Positions 17,841-27,700 of a stretch of DNA of 64,000 nt are shown here, in pieces. A program made the position numbers and the translations under genes. How positions within the stretch are numbered: position 1 is the first letter of the stretch; each line of letters opens with the position of its first letter. The stretch comes from Nonlabens ulvanivorans. Its GTDB lineage: Bacteria; Bacteroidota; Bacteroidia; Flavobacteriales; Flavobacteriaceae. The stretch spans positions 496,001-560,000 of the forward strand of contig NZ_JPJI01000032.1 of NCBI RefSeq assembly GCF_000732625.1, given 5' to 3'. Below the pieces are notes generated by a model. It was not told where the DNA came from. It made no database searches and worked only from the letters and a program-made list of their open reading frames with translations.

Positions 17841-20800
17841 TTAAAAATAAGCCTTTAACTGTACGCTACCGGTGTGAATGGTTCTCGCGGTTTCACTGTT
17901 ACGTCCACTATAAGAGATATTTAAATCTAGAAAACTAGAAATGTTTTTCTGGAATAATAGATTCCAGGTAAAATTTGTACCTGGCTGTAATCCTTCTAAC
18001 ATTTGGAAACCTACAGGAGAAAATGCTTGTCCTATAAAATCATTTTTCACATAGCGTATCTCGCCATTAACGGCATAGCTCTGCTCTTTATTAAAAGACC
18101 AACTTACACCGATATTCTGTTGATCGAGCATCGCTTCTTCATTGACCACATTTTCTTTAGACTCCAATTCATAAAATACATCTACACGGCTACTATTACC
18201 AAATAAATAAGACACTTGAGGCTTGAATAAACGCTCGTTAATTTTAAAATTGCGATTTGTAAAGTTTTCGCTTTCACTAGCGTTAAAACCTGTTTGAGCG
18301 TCTAAGGTAAACAACCAACTTTCCTTAATTTTATGAATAAAACCTAGTTGATGACTTTCTATATCACTACTCAGACTACCTATACTTTGCAAGTTTTCAT
18401 TTACACTACTGATGTAGGTGTAATTAGTAGTATACTTCTGTTTACCACGATTAAAAAACAGACTGTTTCTAAAATTGAGATTTAATCCTAGCTGATTATC
18501 TCCTGAGCCGAAAGGATTCAAATCAAACGTAGCTCCTTCTCTCTCTACCATACGATCAATCAAATAACTGGTCTGATTGTAGAAATGAGATAACACCTTT
18601 TTATAACCATCGCTTTGCGACCACGAGCTGGGATTTAAGGTAAGTGTTTGAGAAAACTTATTTTGATGTGTAGGTACAAAGACCTGATTGGGCAATAAAA
18701 TGCGCACAAAGCGCCCTTGATCTTGAAATTGTGCCACTTCAAACTCATTTAAATCTTGTATCCCATCGCCGTTATAATCTATCCAGGTAAAAGTTCCTTG
18801 TCCTGGATTAACCGCTACATAAGTAAAATCCTGTCGCGGTATCGTAGAACTGTTGGTCTCATAAGTCGTATTCCACAATACTTTTTTATCAAAAAATTTG
18901 CGCTGGTATTGAAGTCTGCTATTAAAAGACACCTCATCTTCTATAGTTTCTATTTCGCTTTTAAGCACACGATAATTTGCATAGATCTTTAAACTACTCA
19001 ACTCATCTTTAATAGGTTGTGATCTTATGTAATAATTATTAGACCTGTTAACACGCTCTAGATTACCCAATCGCAAACTATCATTTACACGATTTCTATA
19101 ACCTACTTCTACAAAAACAGCAGTACTATCTCCTACTCCAGTATAGACTTCATAACCTGCAAAACGTTGAGATAATGCCGTCAGACTGCGATCAGCAAGC
19201 ACGGTTTGCTGATTATCTTCTGTCTCATATCGAGCACCTATCCATTTATTATTAAATCGTTTTACCACATCAGCATTGGCTCTGTAAAATTGTGATTCTA
19301 GAGCAGTAGCGTTTGTGTTGAGTACGCTTCCGCGAAAGCGTGCTGTCCATCCACCATCACGATATACACCATTTAAGTTGTGTCTATTACCACTATAGCT
19401 ATCAGAAAACTCCAGATGTTCTAATTCATAAGTAGCTCGTAAGGTGGAATCTTGCACATAATCCAATCCAATTGTAGAAAAGAGTTGATTACCGGTGATG
19501 ACGTCTAAGTTCCAATCACGATTAAATTCAATATTATAAACACGTTCTACATTGCGAAAGTTTTGGTCAATATAATCAGACTTTACACGAGCTCTTAAAG
19601 TGGTAAGTGAGTCCTTTTTCCATACCTGCTGTTGCACAGCGAGTTTTACAGCAACACCACGATTATCATCATCATCTATGCTTGAAAAGCGATTCAAGTC
19701 ATTACTGCTGGCTGCAATTTCAGTATCTAGAATAGTGGTTTTAGAAGGTACATATCGGGCTTTAGCACCAGCAATTGTTATGATTTCTGGTGCAAATAAT
19801 CTAATTACAGGTGCAAAACTACCTTGCGACACTCCTGCAATAGGTGCGACATATTCATAAATATTTGCAATCGCTTGGTCATTTACGAGCACATAATCTC
19901 CTTGATTCTCACCTACAAAAGAGAATCGTACATTGAATAGCTCATCATTAGAATCTTGCGAAAAAACAAATCGTTCTACACCAGCAATGGTTTCTTTGCG
20001 ATATAGGATCTTATTTTCAGAAAATGTGTCCTCTACCGCACTAGGTGCAATAGCGAGATCTTCATTATCTCCTGCGGCAGCGAGAATGGTAACTTGATCT
20101 TCTGTTAAATTTTGCTGTAGCGGCTGATTTTTGGCATCACTCTCAGTATAGATATAGGTTTCTACCTCTAGTTTATCAGTCTCATAGCCACCTTTTGCAT
20201 AGCCTACAAAACGGGTGAAATTACGTTCACTGTACTGATATTCTATAGAAATACGCATTTCACTGGTAATAGGAAACGTAGCATTAAAGCGCACCTCGCC
20301 AGCGTTATAATCTATGACATAGTCTGCATTTTCACCTCTTGTAAGCGGCACACCATTTACAAAAACACGCTCACTACCAGAGACGACCAGTATAAATAAC
20401 TCACCATTACGACCGGTTAACTTATATGGGCCTTGGTTACCTTCTTGACCAGTGAATCTGGAGATATTAAAAATACCACGTACTAAAGCACCAGCTGCCT
20501 GAACATAGCCTTGAGAATCATCGCCTTCAAATTTGACCTGACCAGAGATTCCTTGAACACGTTTGGTGAAGTTATTGAAGTAAGAATCGGTTTGAATGAG
20601 GTCTACGTCTCCAGCTCTGATATTCCAGTCATCGCTATAGAGTTCTATAAAAATCTGGTCAAATTCATCGAGGCGTTGTGAATAGCCATTCTGAGTTTGT
20701 GGTACGTTTGCGTCTTGAATGGAAGCACGCAAAGAGACTTTATCAGACAGCGCTCCAGAGATTCTTAAATCCAGCTCTGAATCTACAACAGAGTTTTGAT

Positions 20801-21248
20801 TATTACCTACTCGCAATCCTCGTGTAATAGAGCCTGTGGTGTTCAATCCATTAAATGGCACATAATTGCGCTGCACTGTAGGTTGTCGCATGGCAACTAC
20901 ACGTTCTTGAGCCGTTTCATTTTCTAGAATAATTTTAGGATCGTATAGCTGGTAAGTTCTGGTTAAAAATTCTGGAAATGGTAAGAACTGTATATCTATA
21001 GAATCTGTTTTTATCGCAGTAGCATCTTTAATACTTAGCATCGCTTTTACAAAATCTACCTGATAAGCTGTTGAATCTACTGGCATGCCGCGACTATCTA
21101 CTATCTTGAAATAGGATGGATTAATACTGATGCTATCCAACTGTATACTGTCTGTCACCGCACGACGCACTTTTTTCACATTTACATACTCTTGTGCGCT
21201 AGCGAGCGCGCAAAAAAGTGTGAGTAAAGAAGCAAGTGCGTGTTTCAT
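17841..21248 (-). CDS. Very large outer-membrane beta-barrel-type protein, unknown function
   Basis: An 1135-residue protein with signal peptide MKHALASLLTLFCALASAQ. The N-terminal third has domains with VVDSELDLRISGALSDKVSL and FTKRVQGISGQVKF; the rest consists of alternating polar/hydrophobic strands typical of an outer-membrane barrel, ending in a terminal aromatic residue (QLKAYF). A calcium-site-like motif IDYNGDGIQDLNEFE lies near residue 820. Conserved hypothetical proteins with this layout are widespread in Bacteroidota. No plug domain or TonB box was recognised, so I do not call it a receptor. A palindrome copy with one mismatch encodes RFRGS near residue 640. Confidence 0.8.
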   Translation of the reverse strand: MKHALASLLTLFCALASAQEYVNVKKVRRAVTDSIQLDSISINPSYFKIVDSRGMPVDSTAYQVDFVKAMLSIKDATAIKTDSIDIQFLPFPEFLTRTYQLYDPKIILENETAQERVVAMRQPTVQRNYVPFNGLNTTGSITRGLRVGNNQNSVVDSELDLRISGALSDKVSLRASIQDANVPQTQNGYSQRLDEFDQIFIELYSDDWNIRAGDVDLIQTDSYFNNFTKRVQGISGQVKFEGDDSQGYVQAAGALVRGIFNISRFTGQEGNQGPYKLTGRNGELFILVVSGSERVFVNGVPLTRGENADYVIDYNAGEVRFNATFPITSEMRISIEYQYSERNFTRFVGYAKGGYETDKLEVETYIYTESDAKNQPLQQNLTEDQVTILAAAGDNEDLAIAPSAVEDTFSENKILYRKETIAGVERFVFSQDSNDELFNVRFSFVGENQGDYVLVNDQAIANIYEYVAPIAGVSQGSFAPVIRLFAPEIITIAGAKARYVPSKTTILDTEIAASSNDLNRFSSIDDDDNRGVAVKLAVQQQVWKKDSLTTLRARVKSDYIDQNFRNVERVYNIEFNRDWNLDVITGNQLFSTIGLDYVQDSTLRATYELEHLEFSDSYSGNRHNLNGVYRDGGWTARFRGSVLNTNATALESQFYRANADVVKRFNNKWIGARYETEDNQQTVLADRSLTALSQRFAGYEVYTGVGDSTAVFVEVGYRNRVNDSLRLGNLERVNRSNNYYIRSQPIKDELSSLKIYANYRVLKSEIETIEDEVSFNSRLQYQRKFFDKKVLWNTTYETNSSTIPRQDFTYVAVNPGQGTFTWIDYNGDGIQDLNEFEVAQFQDQGRFVRILLPNQVFVPTHQNKFSQTLTLNPSSWSQSDGYKKVLSHFYNQTSYLIDRMVEREGATFDLNPFGSGDNQLGLNLNFRNSLFFNRGKQKYTTNYTYISSVNENLQSIGSLSSDIESHQLGFIHKIKESWLFTLDAQTGFNASESENFTNRNFKINERLFKPQVSYLFGNSSRVDVFYELESKENVVNEEAMLDQQNIGVSWSFNKEQSYAVNGEIRYVKNDFIGQAFSPVGFQMLEGLQPGTNFTWNLLFQKNISSFLDLNISYSGRNSETARTIHTGSVQLKAYF
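19325..19340. repeat. Palindrome copy, one mismatch, within the large outer-membrane protein gene
   Basis: CGCTTCCGCGAAAGCG differs at one base from the 16-mer. In the minus-strand gene it encodes RFRGS. Confidence 0.85.
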
Positions 21249-21271
21249 GCAAGATTAAAACAGATTCTCTT

Positions 21272-21279
21272 CAAAAATA
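21272..21279 (-). promoter_or_regulatory. -7 element of the large outer-membrane protein gene
   Basis: Minus-strand TATTTTTG ends 23 bases before the start codon at 21248, within the usual 16-25 base spacing in this window. Confidence 0.5.
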
Positions 21280-21352
21280 TTTTAATTGTAAGTAGTAATG
21301 GTGTTTTGTGGTGGGAAATCTTGTAATCTCAACATCTAAGAAGAAACAAAAT

Positions 21353-21375
21353 ACCTCAAGTGGAGTTCTTGAGGT
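21353..21375 (-). terminator. Probable terminator of the zincin lipoprotein operon
   Basis: ACCTCAAG (21353-21360) pairs with CTTGAGGT (21368-21375) around a 7-base loop, followed on the minus strand by ATTTTG. It lies 9 bases after the last operon stop codon. Confidence 0.6.
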
Positions 21376-21384
21376 TTTGAAATA

Positions 21385-21963
21385 TTATTTTTTGTAGTCC
21401 GTCTTTCTGTAATGATATTTATAATAAAAGCTTCCATCATAATTATAAATTTTTTCTTTAATTACCGATGCAATAATTTCATATCCATTTAGACTTTTAT
21501 CGAACTTTAAAACTTCCAATATCCTTTGATTAACTAGTGAGTATTGAACTATCATATAGTTATCTTGATAATAAAAGCTCTCTATGAATCTAAACACTTT
21601 TTTTGACTTTTTAATTTCTAAAGTGTCTAAAAATGTGATTTTTTGATTTTTATTAAAATGTTTTTCTAAATCATAATAATCATACCTTGAATAAATTCTC
21701 TTAAAATTATCACGCCTTAAACTATCTCCTTTTAAGTCATAATAAGAATAAATAGAGTCTAATAATTCATTATCGAATCTCTTATCAAACTCATCTGGAA
21801 AAGTGTGTTTCACAACATTAAACTCTCGCGAATAAGTTCCTCTCCATTTTAAGAGATATGACTCTAGGCAAAGTTCTTTGTTGTTTTCACAATTTTTAAG
21901 TTCTAACTGAGTGTAAGCCAAAAACGGAATTAACACTAATATGCAGATTGTAATTCTTACCAT
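21385..21963 (-). CDS. Secreted protein of unknown function, third gene of the zincin operon
   Basis: A 192-residue protein with signal peptide MVRITICILVLIPFLAYTQ and no lipobox. The mature part is very rich in Lys, Asp, Tyr and Phe (LDSIYSYYDLKGDSLRRD, NKNQKITFLDTLEIKKSKK) and probably folds as a small alpha/beta periplasmic or surface protein. I do not recognise a family. It begins 13 bases after the preceding gene, so all three genes form one transcript. The position behind a HELVH-motif lipoprotein allows the guess that it is an accessory or protective partner, but the sequence itself does not show this. AT content is higher than in flanking housekeeping genes. Confidence 0.72.
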   Translation of the reverse strand: MVRITICILVLIPFLAYTQLELKNCENNKELCLESYLLKWRGTYSREFNVVKHTFPDEFDKRFDNELLDSIYSYYDLKGDSLRRDNFKRIYSRYDYYDLEKHFNKNQKITFLDTLEIKKSKKVFRFIESFYYQDNYMIVQYSLVNQRILEVLKFDKSLNGYEIIASVIKEKIYNYDGSFYYKYHYRKTDYKK

Positions 21964-21976
21964 CTAGATGTTATAT

Positions 21977-22549
21977 TTATTCTTTCCCTAATCCCGTAGG
22001 ACTTGTGTGACCCATTTGCAAAACCCATTTATCGTCAACTAATTCAAAGACTCTACACCAATAGAATCTTTTTGTACCCATACAAACTATAGAAAAGTTA
22101 TCATTAAAAAGCACAGCTCCAACTATTGAATAATTACTTGTACGCCATTTAAAATCTACTTCTTTTACAGTTTTTACGTATTGCATTAAATCAGGATTCC
22201 AAAACTTTGGTGTTAGTTCTTCATCATAATCCAATACCGTCCAATTTGATTTAAGAGATAAATGATTTAAAGTAATTGAATCACGCTTTTCATAAATCGA
22301 ATTATCGCTTATGGAATCAACTCTTCTTTTAGGCGATAGCATCAATTTTAAAATGAGCTCATCAAAACACGAATCATTCTTGAAGGCGATTGACTTTTCT
22401 GCTAAATCAAATTTATCAGGTATGTAGGTAAAAGCCCTTCCATATTCATGAATTTTCTCAACAAGCTCATGGGACTTCTCATAGTATTCATTTTGAGAGT
22501 ATCCAAATGTTGAAATAAATATTAAAACACATTTAAAAAAAAATTTCAT
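21977..22549 (-). CDS. Secreted protein of unknown function, second gene of the zincin operon
   Basis: A 190-residue protein with signal peptide MKFFFKCVLIFISTFGYSQ. The C-terminal half has alternating strands and aromatic residues (VDFKWRTSNYSIVGAVLFN, FYWCRVFELVDDKWVLQM), reminiscent of small NTF2- or immunity-type beta proteins, but no family can be named. Its start lies 1 base after the stop of the zincin lipoprotein gene, so translation may be coupled; a change of frame in the first gene could therefore also affect this one. High A+T. Confidence 0.72.
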   Translation of the reverse strand: MKFFFKCVLIFISTFGYSQNEYYEKSHELVEKIHEYGRAFTYIPDKFDLAEKSIAFKNDSCFDELILKLMLSPKRRVDSISDNSIYEKRDSITLNHLSLKSNWTVLDYDEELTPKFWNPDLMQYVKTVKEVDFKWRTSNYSIVGAVLFNDNFSIVCMGTKRFYWCRVFELVDDKWVLQMGHTSPTGLGKE

Positions 22550-22550
22550 A

Positions 22551-24338
22551 TTAATTACAATTTCTGTCTCCGATTGGTAATATATTTTGAATAGTCGGAT
22601 TTAACGATAAAACACCTTCTTCTGCGTAAGCCCTTTCAAATACGTTTTCGATAAAATTTTGATTAAGGAGTAAAAAATCTGTAGATGCCGTCATGTCACC
22701 AGACCAACTTAAATAATCGTATTCCTCATGCTGATGATTTGAGTTGTCCCAAGCTTCTATCGCTGTTGCAATTGCTCCAGCAAATTGATCTGACATTATT
22801 TGATGTTGTGTTGATATCGATGTTAAATCATCAATGATTTCATCTAACTTTTGACCTAAAACTGAGTTAGGATTTGTTTGATTTATGTAATATAGGTAGG
22901 CATGAACTAATTCATGTACTACAGATCTCGCCAAAGCCAAATCCGTAGCTCGACTAATATATTCAGCACTAAATTCAATTTTAATCTTCAATACATCCGT
23001 ACCATTACTGTTTATAATTGTTGGGTTTGTTTGAGCATTCACTGGGATGTTAGAAACAGCAAATGTGATGCCGTAATTTCCAGTATTATCAAATAATGAA
23101 AGGGTTTGAGTTGCAATATTTAATTGTTGTTGTAACGATGGTGCAACTCCATTCATATCCATATAGAAATTATTTGTTGGCTTGAACTTATCTATTATAT
23201 CTTTTAAACAATCTGGAACTGAGACGTCATAAATAGATTTATTTTCAAAATCCACCTCATTATCTTCATCTTCTTCTTTAGCCTTTATAGCCTCTTCTGC
23301 AAAGTTCTTAGCCTCATCACTATGGTTTTCATCTACTAAAAAATTATCAGTGTCATTTCTCAAATCATCTTGATCTGAGTCATTAATAAATCTCCAGAGT
23401 TCTTCATCTGTTTGTTCTAAACGATCAAAAAACTCTTGTGTCTCGTCAGCTACCGATGTTGGCGCCGGTTTTAAATCTATAACAGGAGAAGTAATCACAC
23501 CAGCACAATCACCATTACTTAAGGTAAGTTGATCGTTACAAGGTTCATCTGGCTCGTTAGTATTGTTGTTAATAAGTGGTAATTGTCCAGAACCACCGGG
23601 ATTTGTTTGTCCGCCAGTAGGTGGACCAGGATCATTTGGAAAATCACCTCCAGGATTTACATCTCCGTTAGATGGTAATAAATCTCCACCACCACAAGGT
23701 TCCATATAGAATACTAAGGTTGCTTCTTGCGCTCTTCTCCAATCTCCTTCATCTAAATCGCAAGCTTCACCTGGAGCATGATCACCAACTGTACAGTTTC
23801 TAGCAGGTGAAACCTCAGCAAAACTTACACAATCTCCTTCACCTATCATTACTACACCATTTTTATGTTGAAAACTGGATGTTACAGGTGTATATCTGAC
23901 ATACGGAGTAGCATCTACAGGAATGCTTCCTTGCCTTATATCGTCTAGGGTTATGTAATTCAAATCATATGCAACTATAAATGCTTGATAGGTAGAGTCC
24001 ATTTGTTTTGAAAACACCATGTTTTTTAAATGGGTTGTATCGCTTGGGTCAGTGATTTTAAAAGTATAACTCTCATAAGTTCCACTGGATAAATAATTAA
24101 CATCAGTGTCTTCAATGTAAAAACCATTGATAGAATCATAAACTGATTTTTGAAAAGTATTGATGCCCAATGATTCTTTTGCGCCACTTAAAGCCTTGTT
24201 TAAAGAATGATTGTTAGTTAATTGAGAACCTGTTAGTTTTTCAATTTTAAATTGTGGTTGCTCTTGTATAGTTTCTAGTGGAGTATCATCCTTTTCACAA
24301 CTAGTAATAGAAAGCATTGCCATAAGTGCTATCGCCAA
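22551..24338 (-). CDS. Lipoprotein with zincin-type HELVH metallopeptidase domain, apparently phase-variable
   Basis: The open frame from TTG at 24338 gives 595 residues; an ATG lies at 24323. Both starts give a signal segment lacking the basic N-terminus (MAIALMAMLSITSC) and are doubtful. The frame stays open upstream through a tandem 8-mer repeat, and with a different repeat number would join the ATG at 24402, giving a basic leader plus a complete lipobox signal. After the lipid Cys come a beta-rich N-terminal region, a Gly/Pro/Asn-rich linker (about residues 212-265), an acidic region and a C-terminal domain with VVHELVHAYLYYI (His475, Glu476, His479; TTG numbering). A likely third zinc ligand is His512 (QHQIMSDQF), followed by a WDN...YDYLSWSGD segment. 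This resembles zincin-like domains at the ends of large Bacteroidota surface proteins. Substrate unknown; peptidase activity is inferred from motifs. Confidence 0.75.
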   Translation of the reverse strand: MAIALMAMLSITSCEKDDTPLETIQEQPQFKIEKLTGSQLTNNHSLNKALSGAKESLGINTFQKSVYDSINGFYIEDTDVNYLSSGTYESYTFKITDPSDTTHLKNMVFSKQMDSTYQAFIVAYDLNYITLDDIRQGSIPVDATPYVRYTPVTSSFQHKNGVVMIGEGDCVSFAEVSPARNCTVGDHAPGEACDLDEGDWRRAQEATLVFYMEPCGGGDLLPSNGDVNPGGDFPNDPGPPTGGQTNPGGSGQLPLINNNTNEPDEPCNDQLTLSNGDCAGVITSPVIDLKPAPTSVADETQEFFDRLEQTDEELWRFINDSDQDDLRNDTDNFLVDENHSDEAKNFAEEAIKAKEEDEDNEVDFENKSIYDVSVPDCLKDIIDKFKPTNNFYMDMNGVAPSLQQQLNIATQTLSLFDNTGNYGITFAVSNIPVNAQTNPTIINSNGTDVLKIKIEFSAEYISRATDLALARSVVHELVHAYLYYINQTNPNSVLGQKLDEIIDDLTSISTQHQIMSDQFAGAIATAIEAWDNSNHQHEEYDYLSWSGDMTASTDFLLLNQNFIENVFERAYAEEGVLSLNPTIQNILPIGDRNCN

Positions 24339-24354
24339 TAGAGAATTCGTCCAT

Positions 24355-24402
24355 TTAAGCGTTTGAGCGTTTGAGCGTTTGAGCGTTTGAGCGTTTAAAC
24401 AT
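24355..24402 (-). other. Out-of-frame leader ORF spanning the octanucleotide repeat (probable true start, OFF phase)
   Basis: ATG at 24402-24400 opens a frame of 15 codons (MFKRSNAQTLKRSNA) that runs through the repeat and stops at TAA (24357-24355). Adding one 8-base unit, or removing two, would join it to the HELVH lipoprotein frame without a stop; removing one unit leads to a TAG after a few codons. The unit reads open in every phase (A-Q-T-L-K-R-S-N), supplying a basic n-region for the lipoprotein signal. Confidence 0.65.
24361..24392. repeat. Octanucleotide tandem repeat, four copies
   Basis: Four perfect copies of GTTTGAGC on the plus strand (GCTCAAAC on the minus strand) in 24361-24392, bordered by the related GTTTAAAC at 24393-24400 and TTTAAGC on the other side. 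The unit length is not a multiple of three, so copy-number slippage changes the reading frame. Confidence 0.97.
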
Positions 24403-24425
24403 ATTTTAAAATTGTAAATTATCTT

Positions 24426-24433
24426 TAAAAATA
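24426..24433 (-). promoter_or_regulatory. -7-like element upstream of the repeat-borne start codon
   Basis: Minus-strand TATTTTTA matches TAnnTTTG at 7 of 8 positions' worth of fixed and free bases (last G is A). It ends 23 bases before the ATG at 24402, the usual spacing here, but 87 bases before the TTG at 24338. That favours the ATG at 24402 as the real start. Confidence 0.4.
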
Positions 24434-24703
24434 CTAAGGTAAGATTTTTCTATCAATAGGCATAAATACCTGTTTTAAAAATTATACAGTTGCTCTTCAA
24501 TTATATTTTAAATCCACGTGGTAAAGCGGTTCTATAGTGGGAAATGATGACTAAGTAATAAAACAACCGCTAGTCTTAAGTCGTATCGCTCAACTACTTC
24601 TATAAAAATACTTTTAAATTTTTCTCGTTATTCTCTTATTGCTCAACTAGTTTCTATAATTTTATAGGAATTCTAGTACTAACCACACCTACTACCTATT
24701 TCT
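24434..24703. other. Divergent intergenic region, no gene seen
   Basis: AT-rich DNA between the zincin lipoprotein operon and the alpha-2-macroglobulin gene. A nine-codon frame at about 24462 stops early. No RNA gene or terminator was recognised; promoters for both sides should lie here. Confidence 0.4.
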
Positions 24704-27700
24704 ATGAAAAAGTTAATCCTCGCTCTTTGTACTGTCATGCTTCTTTTTGCCTGTAAAGACGACCAGCAAATCAATACAGAAGAAAACGTCAACACCTTCT
24801 TCAAGTTTAGAGAATATGTGGCACAGGTTTCTGATAACGTGATATCTGCTCGAGAACCTATCATCATACGACTTAATGAGCCTGTAGAAAGCTGGAAGGT
24901 TGATATGGAGCTAGAGAATGATATCATGACGCTTTCGCCTAGAGCTAATGGAATAGTAAAGTCCTTAGATCATCAGACCATCGCTTTTGTACCCGATGAA
25001 CCACTGGAACAAGACACTAAATATAAAGTGAGTTTTAAACTGGGAAAAGTAAAAGACGTCCCAGCAGATTTTAAAACATTTGATTTTGAGCTTAAAACCA
25101 TTAAACAAGATTTTATAGTACGTACAGAACCGGTAAGTTCTTATGATAGTAATTACCAATTCATCTCTGGTAGTATCATCAGTAGTGACGTGATGACTTT
25201 AACTAATGCTGATCTTTTATTAAAAGCGACATTAAACGGCAAAGAGTTGCCTATTAAAATTCTTGATAATAATGAATTAGGAAAGTATTTTGAATTTAAA
25301 ATAGATAGTATAAAACGACCTGTTGAAGATGAAGAGATAGAAGTAAGCTGGAATGGTAAATCGATAGGTGTCGATAGCAAAGGTGATAATGTGGTGCGCA
25401 TACCTGGTAAGAATTCTTTTTCTGTTACAGATATAGAACTGTTTAACAACGATTCGCAATATATACTGGTCAATTTTTCTGATCCTTTACAGACTGGACA
25501 AAATCTAGATGGGTTGATACAAATTGAAGGTGTTGATAAATATAAATTTGAAGTTGACGGCAATGAGGTTAAGTTATATCCTAATAAAACCGTTACCGGA
25601 AGTAAAAAAGTTGAGGTCTTTACAGGCATAAAAAGTGTCGATGGGTATAACCTTAAATTTCCTTTCTCTAGTTACATTGCTTTTGAACAGGTAGAACCTG
25701 CTGTGGAATTAGTGCGCAACGGAACTATTTTACCTTCTTCTCAAAACTTAAAAATCAATTTTAAAGCCGTGAATCTTAAAGCGGTAGATGTTTGGGTTTA
25801 TAAAGTTTATACTAATAATGTACTGCAATATTTACAAAGCAATAACTTAAGCAATAAAGGTAATTTGCGCAATGTAGGTAGACCGGTTGCACGCGACGTG
25901 ATCGATCTAGCCGGTAGTGGTAAAGATGTTACTAAATGGAATGTCTTTTCAATAGATTTAAGCAAGATCATTGCTCCAGATCCTGGTGCACTATATCGTG
26001 TAGAGTTTAAATATAAAAAAGCCTATAGTGCCTACAATTGTGATGACAGTACACTAGAAGAAACAGAAGATGAAGAAGAGATCGATTTTGACGTTTCTTT
26101 TGAGTCTTCTAACTGGGATAGTTATCAAAACTATTACTATGATGACTATTATTATGATTATGACTGGAGCGAGCGTGATAATCCTTGTTCAAATTCTTTT
26201 TATCGCAATAAAAGCGTTAGTACTAATGTGCTTGCTAGCGATCTAGGAATAACGGTTAAACGTGGTGAGAATAATACCTATCTAGTTGCTATCAATAATA
26301 TCTTGACGACTAAACCATTGGGCGGCGCCCGTGTTGAGTTATTTAATTTTCAACAACAAGAAATTTATGAAGGACGTACTAATGCGCAAGGACTACTACA
26401 TATCGATTTAAGAGATGAGAAAGCATTTTTTGCACAAGTGAGTTATAATAATCAATTTGGATACGTCAGGTTAGATGATGGTAACGCATTACCAGTAAGT
26501 AAATTTGACACAGCTGGAAAAAACTTAAGCAATGGTCTTAAAGGATACGTCTATGGTGAACGTGGCGTATGGCGACCTGGCGATCACATTTATCTAACAT
26601 TTGTATTAAATGATGCCGATAATAAATTACCCAACGGTCATCCTATCAAACTAGAATTGCGCAATCCAAATGGTAAAATCACCCATCGAGAGGTTTTAAA
26701 AAATGGATTGAATAATTTTTACCGATTTGATCTAAAAACAGATGATGAAGCGCCTACAGGAAACTGGAATGCACGCATAGAAGTAGGTGGTTCTACTTTT
26801 AATAAAACACTTAAAATAGAAACCATTAAACCGAATCGACTTAAGGTAAAACTCGATTTTGAAGATGAGATTTTAAAATCTGGAAAAGCAAGTACTGGAA
26901 CTCTAGAAACCATGTGGTTACATGGCGCAACTGCAAAAGGACTTAAAGCAGATATTACTGCAAAGTTATATCCTACTACTACAAAATTTGAGGATTATAA
27001 CAGCTACATCTTTGACGATCCGTCACGCTATTATGATACCGAAGAAGTTGAAGTATTAAATAGCAGCGTTAACCAGCAAGGACAGGCTAGTTTTACTTTC
27101 AAACCAGGCATGTCTACAGAAGCTCCTGGAATGTTGAAAGCAAGCTTCTTGACTAAGGTTTATGAAAACGGTGGAGATTTCAGTACAAACGTAACTACCA
27201 AAATATATTCACCTTATGACACTTATGTTGGTCTAGATGTACCACCAGGAGATAAACGTCGTGGAATGCTAGTAACAGATCGCGATCATAAATTTGATGT
27301 AGTAACTGTTGATGAAAACGGAAAACCTAAAGCAACTAAAAACCTAGAAGTAAAAGTTTATAAGGTAAACTGGCGCTGGTGGTGGCAAAGCTCTTCAAAC
27401 AGTTTATCACGTTATGAATCTAGAGAATATAAAGAACTTATTATGCAAACCACTGTATCTACTGGTAGTAATGGTAAAGGCGACTTTAAATTCAATCTAG
27501 AATATCCAGAATGGGGACGATATTTAGTGCGTGTATACGATCCGACCAGTGGACATGCGACAGGTAAATTAGTTTATGTAGACTGGCCAGGATGGGCTGG
27601 AAAAAGTCGTAAGACAGACCCAGAAACCGCTTCCATGCTTATTTTTAATGCAGATAAAGAAAAATACGTAGTAGGTGAAAATGCAAAAATCACTTTCCCT

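Noticed and set aside
18255-18285. CGCTTTCACTAGCG in the large outer-membrane protein gene as a palindrome copy
   Set aside because: The core TCGCGA is absent.
24430-24462. ATG-started frame MPIDRKILP upstream of the repeat as leader of the zincin gene
   Set aside because: It stops at TAG before the repeat in a frame that repeat slippage cannot rescue.
24928-24940. ACGCTTTCGCCTAG in the alpha-2-macroglobulin gene as a palindrome copy
   Set aside because: Only the left half matches; such half-sites are expected by chance in this composition.
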